A stretch of 64,000 nt of DNA, from NCBI RefSeq assembly GCF_020166435.1, contig NZ_JAINZP010000007.1, positions 157,616-221,615 of the forward strand, read 5' to 3'. Made by a program: the position numbers and the translations under genes. The notes beneath the pieces were generated by a model, which saw nothing but the letters and a program-made list of their open reading frames with translations, had not been told where the DNA came from and ran no database searches. Of the stretch, positions 57,191 through 64,000 are shown piece after piece (the first letter of the stretch is position 1; every line of letters begins with the position of its first letter). The stretch comes from Pectobacterium versatile (GTDB lineage: Bacteria; Pseudomonadota; Gammaproteobacteria; Enterobacterales; Enterobacteriaceae).

Positions 57191-57221
57191 AAAAAATGGT
57201 GGGTTTCCCCACCATTTTTTT
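57191..57221. terminator. bidirectional terminator of rpoS and proS
   Basis: A 13-bp perfect stem (AAAAAATGGTGGG and complement) with a short loop has A6 and T6 runs on either side. It sits between the convergent rpoS and proS. Confidence 0.85.
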
Positions 57222-57266
57222 ATGCTTGTATTCGCCCTTTCACACGACAGAGCGGTCCGACGGCGA

Positions 57267-58985
57267 TTAGCGTACGATATTCGCCAGCAGGAAATCGACG
57301 ATTTCGCTGGTTTTAATCATTTGCTTTTCACCGACCCGACGGTTCTTATATTCAATTTCTTCGCTATCTAGATTGCGATCGCCAATCACGATGGTATGCG
57401 GTACGCCAATCAACTCCATATCGGCGAACATCACGCCCGGACGCTCTTTACGGTCATCAAGCAGAACTTCAATGCCTTTAGCGCGCAGTTGCTGGTAGAT
57501 ATCTTCAGCCACTTCCTTCACGCGGAAAGACTTATGCATGTTCATTGGCAGAATAGCAACGTGGAAAGGTGCAATTGCGTCTGGCCAGATGATGCCGCGT
57601 TCGTCATGATTTTGCTCAATCGCTGCTGCGACAACGCGCGTCACACCAATACCGTAGCAACCCATCGTCAGCGTCTGGTTGCGGCCGTCTTCACCTTGAA
57701 CTGTGGCTTTCAGCGCTTCAGAATACTTACTGCCCAGTTGGAAGATATGGCCTACTTCGATACCGCGTTTAATTTGCAGTGTACCTTTACCGTCTGGACT
57801 GATGTCGCCTTCAACCACATTACGGATATCTGCAACCTGCGGTAGCGTAACGTCACGTTCCCAGTTGATGCCAAAATAGTGTTTGCCATCGATGTTCGCG
57901 CCAGCGCTGAAGTCGCTCATGGCCGCTACGGTACGATCGACAACGACAGGAATTGACAGCTTGACCGGACCCAGTGAACCCGGGCCTGCGCCGATAGTTG
58001 CACGAATCTCTTCTTCCGTTGCGAACGTCAGCGGGCTGGCTACCTGAGCAATTTTCTCCGCTTTGATTTCGTTCAGTTCGTGATCGCCGCGAACCAGTAA
58101 TGCAACCAGTTTATGGCCGCTTTCTTCCGTTGCTTTAACCAGCAGCGTCTTCACGGTTTTTTCTACTGGCAGTGTAAACTGCTCAACCAGCTCGGCGATG
58201 GTCTTGGCGTTTGGCGTATCAACCAGACGCAGCTCTTCCGTCGCTTCGGCGCGGCCTAACTTCGGCGCAACCGCTTCTGCCAGCTCAATGTTTGCTGCGT
58301 AGTCGGATTCCGTTGAGAAAACGATATCGTCTTCACCGTTGGTCGCCAGTACCTGAAACTCATGGGACGCGTTACCCCCGATAGAACCGGTGTCTGCCTG
58401 AACAGCTCTGAAATCCAGATCCATACGGCTGAAAATCTTGCTGTAAGCGGCGTACATCGCGTCGTAAGTGACCTGCAACGATTCCTGTGAAGTGTGGAAA
58501 GAGTAGGCGTCTTTCATCAGGAATTCACGCGAGCGCATTACGCCGAAACGCGGGCGCACTTCATCGCGGAATTTGGTTTGAATCTGGAAGAAATTCAGCG
58601 GCAGCTGCTTGTAAGAGCTGATTTCATTGCGAATCAGGTCAGTAATGACTTCTTCGTGTGTTGGGCCGAGAACAAATGGGCGTTCGCCACGATCGACAAA
58701 ACGCAGTAGTTCCGGGCCATAGTCCACCCAACGGCCACTTTCCACCCATAAATCTCCAGGCTGAACAACGGGCATGGAAACTTCAATCGCGCCAGCGTTG
58801 TTCATCTCTTCGCGCACGATATTTTCAACTTTTCTCAAAACACGTAAACCGGTCGGCAACCAGATGTAAAGGCCGGAGGCCAGTTTACGAATCATTCCTG
58901 CCCGGAGCATCAACTGATGGCTGATGACTTCTGCATCGGCTGGCGTCTCCTTGAGTGTGGAGAGCATGTATTGGCTAGTACGCAT
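57267..58985 (-). CDS. proS: prolyl-tRNA synthetase
   Basis: The 572-residue class II synthetase charges tRNA-Pro. It has motif 2 ([20 protein letters not shown]) and motif 3 ([20 protein letters not shown]), plus a YbaK-like editing insertion between motifs 2 and 3 (about residues 230-400). It is normal for bacterial-type ProRS and transcribed alone. Confidence 0.97.
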   Translation of the reverse strand: MRTSQYMLSTLKETPADAEVISHQLMLRAGMIRKLASGLYIWLPTGLRVLRKVENIVREEMNNAGAIEVSMPVVQPGDLWVESGRWVDYGPELLRFVDRGERPFVLGPTHEEVITDLIRNEISSYKQLPLNFFQIQTKFRDEVRPRFGVMRSREFLMKDAYSFHTSQESLQVTYDAMYAAYSKIFSRMDLDFRAVQADTGSIGGNASHEFQVLATNGEDDIVFSTESDYAANIELAEAVAPKLGRAEATEELRLVDTPNAKTIAELVEQFTLPVEKTVKTLLVKATEESGHKLVALLVRGDHELNEIKAEKIAQVASPLTFATEEEIRATIGAGPGSLGPVKLSIPVVVDRTVAAMSDFSAGANIDGKHYFGINWERDVTLPQVADIRNVVEGDISPDGKGTLQIKRGIEVGHIFQLGSKYSEALKATVQGEDGRNQTLTMGCYGIGVTRVVAAAIEQNHDERGIIWPDAIAPFHVAILPMNMHKSFRVKEVAEDIYQQLRAKGIEVLLDDRKERPGVMFADMELIGVPHTIVIGDRNLDSEEIEYKNRRVGEKQMIKTSEIVDFLLANIVR

Positions 58986-59130
58986 GGGGTTTTAGTTCCG
59001 TTAGAACGACAAGTAGCATAGGGCTGCCGTGCAGCCGAAGGCACATAAAAAGTGTCTTAGTTTACCAGCGTGGGCGGCGTGTCAAAAGAGAGCAGGGACA
59101 ATTTTAGAATATATTGCTGCGGTTCGTGTA

Positions 59131-59847
59131 TTAACACGTGTGTGACGGGTCGAGACTCAATACTTCGGTTTGTTCTTCGCAGACGCGCCAGCGCACATTG
59201 AATTCCAATAGCAAAACGGCGTATTCCCGCGTGGCACTTTCCCCTTTACGGTAGGCGGGGCGCGGATCCTGTGCCAATACCTGCGAGATAAAGCGTTTCA
59301 ACTGGGGATATTTTTTGTGGTGTTCTGCGATCTGGCTTCCCGCGAAGGCGGAAAAAACTACCGGCATCGCGGCATCGGGGGCCATTTGGGCAAAACCCGC
59401 TCGCGCCTGAGGATGGCTTTCTGCAAAGGGTAGATAAGGTTTGATATCGATGACCGGTGTACCATCAACCAGATCAAGGCTGCCTAATTCGAGCGTAATG
59501 GCATCGCCTTTTGCACGGATCCCTTTTAGCTCAACCAGCGACATGCCAACAGGGTTAGGGCGGAAGGTAGAACGCGTAGCGAAAACGCCCGTACGGGTGT
59601 TTCCTCCCAGACGCGGTGGTCGAACCGTCGGACGCCAACCGCCGTCCATCGTTTGATGAAAGATGAACAGGATCCAAATATGACTGAAGTCTTCCAGCCC
59701 CCGCACACATTCCGCCTGATTGTACGGCGGTAATAGCTGAAGCTCTCCGCCTCCGTCTTCAATCAGACCTGGTTGCCGCGGAATGGCAAACTTTTCTTTA
59801 TACGGTGAGCGGATAATCCCGATCTGATTGAAAACAAATTGACTCAT
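59131..59847 (-). CDS. trmO: tRNA (N6-threonylcarbamoyladenosine37-N6)-methyltransferase
   Basis: The 238-residue TrmO (formerly TsaA/YaeB) methylates t6A37 of some tRNAs. It contains GIIRSPYKEKFAIPRQPGL, RPNPVGMSLVELKGI, and LDLVDGTPVIDIKPYLPFA. The start at 59847 (MSQFVFNQIGI) overlaps the rcsF stop by 4 nt; a longer in-frame start inside rcsF is rejected. Confidence 0.93.
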   Translation of the reverse strand: MSQFVFNQIGIIRSPYKEKFAIPRQPGLIEDGGGELQLLPPYNQAECVRGLEDFSHIWILFIFHQTMDGGWRPTVRPPRLGGNTRTGVFATRSTFRPNPVGMSLVELKGIRAKGDAITLELGSLDLVDGTPVIDIKPYLPFAESHPQARAGFAQMAPDAAMPVVFSAFAGSQIAEHHKKYPQLKRFISQVLAQDPRPAYRKGESATREYAVLLLEFNVRWRVCEEQTEVLSLDPSHTC

Positions 59848-60254
59848 TGTGCAGAGACTTTCAGCGCAGTGCCTTGGCAAACGACCTGGCTGTAGCAACC
59901 TGCTACGCCGCTGACGGTTTGGCATTCATGCAGTAAAACTGCATTGGCTTTCATTGCGGTTGCGCGGTTTTGCATTCTTTTACGCGCATTTGCCGCGTTA
60001 GGGGGAGAATCCTGAGCGCTGACCTGACATGAGGATCCTGAAACTTCGCCCATATCACGGAAAGGTTTACCGACTAATTCTTCTGCACTTTTATATAACA
60101 CCGCTGGCGTCGGGCGAGCCGCTGGCTTCGGTTTAGGCGCAGGTTCTACAGTCTTGGTTTCAAGAGCGGGTTGAGGTGCCGGTGCCGGTGGCTTCTGAAA
60201 TAAAGAACAGCCTGTCAGCGACATGGCCAACAATATAAAGGGAACAGCACGCAT
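59844..60254 (-). CDS. rcsF: Rcs stress sensor lipoprotein RcsF
   Basis: The 136-residue lipoprotein has a signal with lipobox LTGC, a Pro/Lys-rich linker (PAPQPALETKTVEPAPKPKP), and a C-terminal domain with four Cys (SCQVSAQ, HECQT, GCYSQVVC) that form the known disulfide pair. It reports outer-membrane and peptidoglycan stress to the Rcs phosphorelay. It is coupled to trmO. Confidence 0.93.
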   Translation of the reverse strand: MRAVPFILLAMSLTGCSLFQKPPAPAPQPALETKTVEPAPKPKPAARPTPAVLYKSAEELVGKPFRDMGEVSGSSCQVSAQDSPPNAANARKRMQNRATAMKANAVLLHECQTVSGVAGCYSQVVCQGTALKVSAQ

Positions 60255-60315
60255 TAAGGATTCCTCTGCTTTTTCTCAAAGAGCGGGTATTGAAGCAAGC
60301 AATTGCACAAATAAC

Positions 60316-60337
60316 AAGACGGGCCGTAGCCCGTCTT
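60316..60337 (-). terminator. terminator of metNIQ operon
   Basis: An AAGACGGGC/GCCCGTCTT stem with a CGTA loop lies beyond the metQ stop and is followed by GTTATTTG on the minus strand. Confidence 0.65.
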
Positions 60338-60372
60338 AACAATATCTTTTAATTAAACGCGTTAGGGTGGGG

Positions 60373-61188
60373 TTACCAGCCTTTCACTGCGCCGCCATTA
60401 AAGGTTTTGTTTGCAGCATCGTTTACTTCGTCAGACTGATAAGCCTGAACGAATTTCTTCACGTTTTCAGCGTCTTTGTTGTCTTCGCGTGAAACCAGCA
60501 GGTTTACATACGGAGAGTCTTTCTCTTCAACAAACAGGCCATCTTTGGTTGGCGTCAGGTTAATCTGGCTAGCATAAGTGGTGTTGATTACCGCCAGCGC
60601 GATTTGTGCGTCATCTAAAGAACGTGGCAGCTGTGGTGCTTCCAGCTCAACCAGTTTGATGTTTTTCGGGTTTTCGGTCACATCCAGTACGGTTGGCAGC
60701 AAGCCGACGTTGTCTTTCAGTTTAATCAAACCGACTTTCTGCAGCAGCAGCAGGGAACGGCCCAGGTTGGTTGGGTCATTTGGAATAGCGACTTGAGCGC
60801 CATCTTGCAGTTCATTCAGCGATTTGATTTTTTTGGAATAACCCGCAATTGGGTAAACAAAGCTGTTGCCGACAGAAAGCAGTTTATAGCCACGATCTTT
60901 GATCTGTTGATCCAGATAAGGTTTGTGCTGGAAGGCATTCAGATCGATGTCACCTTTGCTCAGGGCTTCGTTTGGCAAGACGTAATCGTTAAATGTGACT
61001 AACTCGACGTCCAGACCGTATTTGTCTTTTGCCACTTTCTGCGCAACTTCTGCAACTTGTTGTTCTGCGCCAACGATAACGCCAACTTTAATATGATTAG
61101 GATTCTTTTCTTCCTGACCACATCCCGCGAGTGCCAGAGCACCAATGAGTGCGCCAATGGTCGCAATAGATTTCAGTTTAATCGCCAT
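60373..61188 (-). CDS. metQ: methionine-binding lipoprotein MetQ
   Basis: The 271-residue lipoprotein has a signal with lipobox LAGC followed by the NlpA family fold (HIKVGVIVGAEQQVAEVAQK; FNDYVLPNEALSKGDIDLNA; AIPNDPTNLGRSLLLLQKVG). It captures methionine for the MetNI importer. It is the last gene of metNIQ. Confidence 0.95.
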   Translation of the reverse strand: MAIKLKSIATIGALIGALALAGCGQEEKNPNHIKVGVIVGAEQQVAEVAQKVAKDKYGLDVELVTFNDYVLPNEALSKGDIDLNAFQHKPYLDQQIKDRGYKLLSVGNSFVYPIAGYSKKIKSLNELQDGAQVAIPNDPTNLGRSLLLLQKVGLIKLKDNVGLLPTVLDVTENPKNIKLVELEAPQLPRSLDDAQIALAVINTTYASQINLTPTKDGLFVEEKDSPYVNLLVSREDNKDAENVKKFVQAYQSDEVNDAANKTFNGGAVKGW

Positions 61189-61253
61189 ATCCTTACCCCT
61201 AATTAACTATTTTCTTGACAGATGCCTTCAGGCAAATGCGTATTGTGGTGAGA

Positions 61254-61907
61254 TTACTTGTGTGTGACAGCTTTTACTGCCCTGTCGCCGCAGAATTGAA
61301 TCAGGTAAACCAAAACAACCAGTAATATTAATACCGTATTCATGACCGTCGCGTTATAACCAATATAACCATACTGATAACCAATTTGACCTAAGCCGCC
61401 TGCGCCCACGGCTCCACCCATAGCAGAATAGCCTACGAGCGTAATTAGCGTGATGGTTGCGGCATTAATTAGCCCTGGTAATGCTTCCGGCAGCAATATC
61501 TTTCTGATGATCTGCATCGGCGTCGCACCCATTGCTCGAGCGGCTTCGATCAGGCCGGTAGGAATTTCAAGCAGCGCATTTTCCACCATACGGGCAATAA
61601 AAGGTGCCGCACCGACGGTAAGAGGAACGATCGCCGCTTGCAGGCCAATAGAGGTTCCGACAATGATGCGAGTAAAAGGAATCATCCATACCAGCAAGAT
61701 AATGAACGGAATCGAACGGAAGATGTTTACCAGTGCAGAAACGATCCGATAGATCTTGGGATTGGCGATGATTTGCCCCGGACGCGTGGTATACAACAAA
61801 ACGCCCACAGGTAAGCCAAGTACAAAGCCAAAGAAACCAGAAACGAACGTCATCGCGACGGTTTCCCATACTCCCTTAACCATTAACCACATCATTGCTT
61901 CAGACAT
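61254..61907 (-). CDS. metI: methionine ABC transporter permease MetI
   Basis: The 217-residue permease has five transmembrane helices and the EAA loop [20 protein letters not shown]. The ATG at 61907 ([12 protein letters not shown]) matches E. coli MetI and overlaps metN by 8 nt; upstream frame lies within metN and is rejected. Confidence 0.95.
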   Translation of the reverse strand: MSEAMMWLMVKGVWETVAMTFVSGFFGFVLGLPVGVLLYTTRPGQIIANPKIYRIVSALVNIFRSIPFIILLVWMIPFTRIIVGTSIGLQAAIVPLTVGAAPFIARMVENALLEIPTGLIEAARAMGATPMQIIRKILLPEALPGLINAATITLITLVGYSAMGGAVGAGGLGQIGYQYGYIGYNATVMNTVLILLVVLVYLIQFCGDRAVKAVTHK

Positions 61908-62931
61908 AACCCAGAACCTCAATTGTAACGTGACTTTCCTGCAGGAATTGGATTGCGGCTTTGATATCTGCCTCGTTGCCGTGCATTTCTGCCAGCATGA
62001 TGCCGAACTTGACGCCACCAGCGTAATCCATCTGGGCACTGATAATGTTGTTGTTGATGTTAAAGCGTCGGGCAACCTCGGACAGCAGCGGAGCATCCAC
62101 CGACTTACCCGTAAATTCCATCCGTAATAATGGCGTGGTATCTGGGCGATAGTCAGGGGACAGACGGGCGAGGTAATCGTCAGGGATGTCCAGGTGCAAT
62201 GTTGACTGAATGAATTTCTGCGCCAGCGGCGTTTTCGGGTGTGAGAAGACTTCGCTTACGGTGTCCTGCTCGATAAGTCGTCCGTCGCTGATCACCGCAA
62301 CCTGATCGCAAATGCGTTTCACCACGTCCATCTCATGGGTAATAAGAAGAATGGTTAGGCCCAAGCGGCGATTGATGTCTTTCAGTAATTCGAGAATCGA
62401 GCGCGTTGTTGCAGGATCTAATGCACTGGTTGCTTCGTCACACAGCAGAACTTTAGGATTGCTCGCTAACGCACGGGCAATAGCGACGCGCTGTTTTTGT
62501 CCGCCGGACAAATTGGCTGGATAGACATCGTGCTTATCTGCCAGACCAACCAGCTCCAACAACTCGTTGACTCGTTTGGTTATGTCGGCTTTCGGCGTGT
62601 TATCCAATTCCAGCGGTAGTGAAATGTTGCCAAAAACGGTGCGAGAAGCGAGCAGGTTGAAATGTTGGAAAATCATGCCGATTTGACGGCGTGCGCGCGT
62701 CAACTGGCTATCAGACAGTTGAGTCAATTCTTGCCCATCTACCAGAACTTTCCCTTCTGTCGGTCGCTCCAATAAATTGACGCAGCGGATCAATGTACTT
62801 TTACCTGCGCCTGATGCGCCGATAACGCCATAAATTTGCCCAGTGGGAACATGAAGGCTGACATCAGCAAGCGCGGTAATTGTCCGCCCGTTCTGCTGGA
62901 AAACCTTAGTAATATTAGAAAGTTCAATCAT
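61900..62931 (-). CDS. metN: methionine ABC transporter ATPase MetN
   Basis: The 343-residue ATPase has Walker [10 protein letters not shown], signature LSGGQKQR, Walker [14 protein letters not shown], and a C-terminal NIL/ACT regulatory domain (about residues 265-343) that binds methionine and inhibits transport. It is the first gene of metNIQ and lies under tandem MetJ boxes. Confidence 0.96.
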   Translation of the reverse strand: MIELSNITKVFQQNGRTITALADVSLHVPTGQIYGVIGASGAGKSTLIRCVNLLERPTEGKVLVDGQELTQLSDSQLTRARRQIGMIFQHFNLLASRTVFGNISLPLELDNTPKADITKRVNELLELVGLADKHDVYPANLSGGQKQRVAIARALASNPKVLLCDEATSALDPATTRSILELLKDINRRLGLTILLITHEMDVVKRICDQVAVISDGRLIEQDTVSEVFSHPKTPLAQKFIQSTLHLDIPDDYLARLSPDYRPDTTPLLRMEFTGKSVDAPLLSEVARRFNINNNIISAQMDYAGGVKFGIMLAEMHGNEADIKAAIQFLQESHVTIEVLGYV

Positions 62932-62994
62932 ATGTTTTTATCGTGAGTGCCTATGGCTGGATAAATCAGTTTCTGAATTAACAGAATATGAAAT

Positions 62995-63026
62995 GGATGT
63001 TAGGGCGTCTAGACGTCTAAGTCAAT
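62995..63026 (-). promoter_or_regulatory. tandem MetJ boxes
   Basis: Consecutive 8-bp met boxes: GGATGTTA, GGGCGTCT, a perfect AGACGTCT at 63011-63018, and AAGTCAAT. They lie about 65-95 bp upstream of metN. MetJ with S-adenosylmethionine represses through such tandem AGACGTCT boxes. Confidence 0.8.
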
Positions 63027-63110
63027 CGGGATTGTCATGGCTCTGCATTCTCCCTCTCGGCGAAAACATGCGATACTACCGCGTAATTTAGGCATTCAGG
63101 AGCAAAGTCA

Positions 63111-63674
63111 GTGGCACAAAGCGTTCCAGCAGTTTTTCTTGATCGTGACGGCACGATCAATGTCGATCACGGTTATGTTCATGACATTGACCATTTTCAA
63201 TTTATTGACGGCGTCATTGATGCCATGCGTGAGTTGAAAAGCATGGGGTTCGCGCTGGTTGTTGTGACGAATCAGTCCGGCATCGCCCGCGGTAAGTTTA
63301 CAGAAGATCAGTTTATGCAACTGACGGAGTGGATGGACTGGTCGCTGGCCGATCGTGGTGTTGATCTGGATGGCATCTATTTTTGTCCGCATCACCCTGA
63401 AGCTGGGGAAGGTGAGTATCGCCAGAGTTGTGATTGCCGTAAGCCTGAGCCGGGCATGCTGCTTTCTGCACAGCGTGAGTTGAACATTGATATGGCAGCT
63501 TCTTATATGGTGGGAGACAAATTAGAGGATATTCAGGCTGCAATGGGTGCTGGTATAGGAAAAAAACTGCTGGTTCGTACTGGTAAACCCGTCACTGAGC
63601 AAGGCGAAGCACTGGCTGATGGTGTGCTGGAAAGCCTCGCAGACCTGCCAAAATGGATAAAAACGCGCAGTTAA
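63111..63674 (+). CDS. gmhB: D-glycero-beta-D-manno-heptose 1,7-bisphosphate 7-phosphatase
   Basis: The 187-residue HAD phosphatase makes heptose 1-phosphate for LPS core. It has the nucleophile motif [11 protein letters not shown], a zinc site CPHHPEAG...[10 protein letters not shown], and [10 protein letters not shown]. The GTG start at 63111 is chosen ([14 protein letters not shown]), with GGAGCAAAG upstream. Its place between metN and the rRNA operon matches E. coli. Confidence 0.95.
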   Translation: MAQSVPAVFLDRDGTINVDHGYVHDIDHFQFIDGVIDAMRELKSMGFALVVVTNQSGIARGKFTEDQFMQLTEWMDWSLADRGVDLDGIYFCPHHPEAGEGEYRQSCDCRKPEPGMLLSAQRELNIDMAASYMVGDKLEDIQAAMGAGIGKKLLVRTGKPVTEQGEALADGVLESLADLPKWIKTRS

Positions 63675-63726
63675 CAAGCGGAACGAATGAAAGATGCGCA
63701 AACAGAAAAAAGTTTACGAGATTTGC

Positions 63727-63754
63727 TTGCGCTTCTGAATCGGATCCCTATAAT
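63727..63754 (+). promoter_or_regulatory. rRNA operon promoter P1
   Basis: -35 TTGCGC (63727-63732), a 16-bp spacer and -10 TATAAT (63749-63754), followed by the GC-rich discriminator GCGCCTCC typical of stringently controlled rrn P1 promoters. An A-rich stretch upstream (63700-63715) may act as an UP element. Confidence 0.8.
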
Positions 63755-63828
63755 GCGCCTCCATCGACACGGCGTTGTGAACACACAATCGGGTGGATAA
63801 AGAAAGAGAAAACACTTTAAAATAAGCG

Positions 63829-63856
63829 TTGACTCTGAAGGTGAAAAGCGTAATAT
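63829..63856 (+). promoter_or_regulatory. rRNA operon promoter P2
   Basis: -35 TTGACT (63829-63834), a 16-bp spacer and -10 TAATAT (63851-63856), followed by ACGCCACC, matching enterobacterial rrn P2. Confidence 0.8.
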
Positions 63857-63871
63857 ACGCCACCTCGCGAA

Positions 63872-63905
63872 GTGGTTAAGACCACAACGCACTGCTCTTT
63901 AACAA
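63872..63905 (+). promoter_or_regulatory. rrn boxB-boxA antitermination leader
   Basis: A boxB hairpin GTGGTTAAGACCAC (63872-63885) is followed by boxA TGCTCTTTAACAA (63893-63905), the NusB/NusE-loading site of rRNA leaders. The 16S gene itself begins beyond the window end. Confidence 0.85.
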
Positions 63906-64000
63906 TTTAATCAGACAATCTGTGTGGGCACTCACAAGACCGTATCTTAACGATATAAAAAAGTCTTGAAGAGTGAACAACAGTAAATTCATTACGAATA

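Noticed and set aside
1..64000. CRISPR arrays, tRNA genes, prophage or secretion-system clusters
   Set aside because: None were seen on reading both strands; the only mobile elements are an IS1-type element and an IS4 fragment.

Overview
The window looks like chromosomal DNA of a soft-rot enterobacterium, most probably Pectobacterium. The evidence is the extracellular virulence metallopeptidase Svx, a TogB-like oligogalacturonide-binding protein beside a GH28 pectinase-like gene, and several enterobacterial core blocks in familiar order (cysJIH and cysDNC-ygbE, ftsB-ispDF-truD-pcm-nlpD-rpoS, proS-trmO-rcsF-metQIN-gmhB followed by an rRNA operon promoter). The right half is mostly core genome. 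The left half is accessory or lineage-specific.

Layout. 1-2.4 kb: two AT-rich paralogous genes with an F-box-like motif, separated by a decayed IS1-family element with intact ends. 2.5-8.1 kb (minus): a self-contained TonB system (exbD, tonB-like, outer-membrane receptor, exbB) ending in an exported phospholipase D-like protein. 8.4-14.2 kb: mdtG-like efflux gene, a 28-codon gene behind a consensus CRP site, svx, and a chemoreceptor. 14.3-16.7 kb: NCS1 permease, PAS-LuxR regulator, GNAT acetyltransferase. 17-29.1 kb: an amino-acid-type ABC transporter operon with a sulfurtransferase and an IolG-type dehydrogenase, divergent from an IclR regulator and a run of PLP enzymes, a CapA-like protein, a LysR regulator and an AEC exporter. 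This reads as an uptake and catabolic island for an unidentified, possibly sulfur-containing, amino compound.

29.1-31 kb is a gene graveyard: an IS4-family transposase fragment, a 49-bp palindrome, an orphan 149-residue protein, and remnants of an MFS transporter and an AAA ATPase. 31-38.4 kb: exported metallo-beta-lactamase-fold hydrolase, queE and queD, GH28 protein, TogB-like binding protein, and an unassigned 560-residue protein. 38.7-48.4 kb: the complete assimilatory sulfate reduction pathway, cysJIH, cysG, cysDNC, ygbE, interrupted by a GC-rich repeat-like segment. 48.5-50.9 kb: a polar/basic amino-acid ABC operon with ARG-box-like sites upstream.

51.2-57.2 kb: ftsB, ispD, ispF, truD, pcm, nlpD, rpoS. 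surE, expected between truD and pcm, is absent. 57.3-63.7 kb: proS, trmO, rcsF, the methionine importer metNIQ under tandem MetJ boxes, and gmhB. The window ends inside the leader of an rRNA operon (P1, P2, boxB, boxA visible) just before 16S. No CRISPR array and no tRNA gene were seen.
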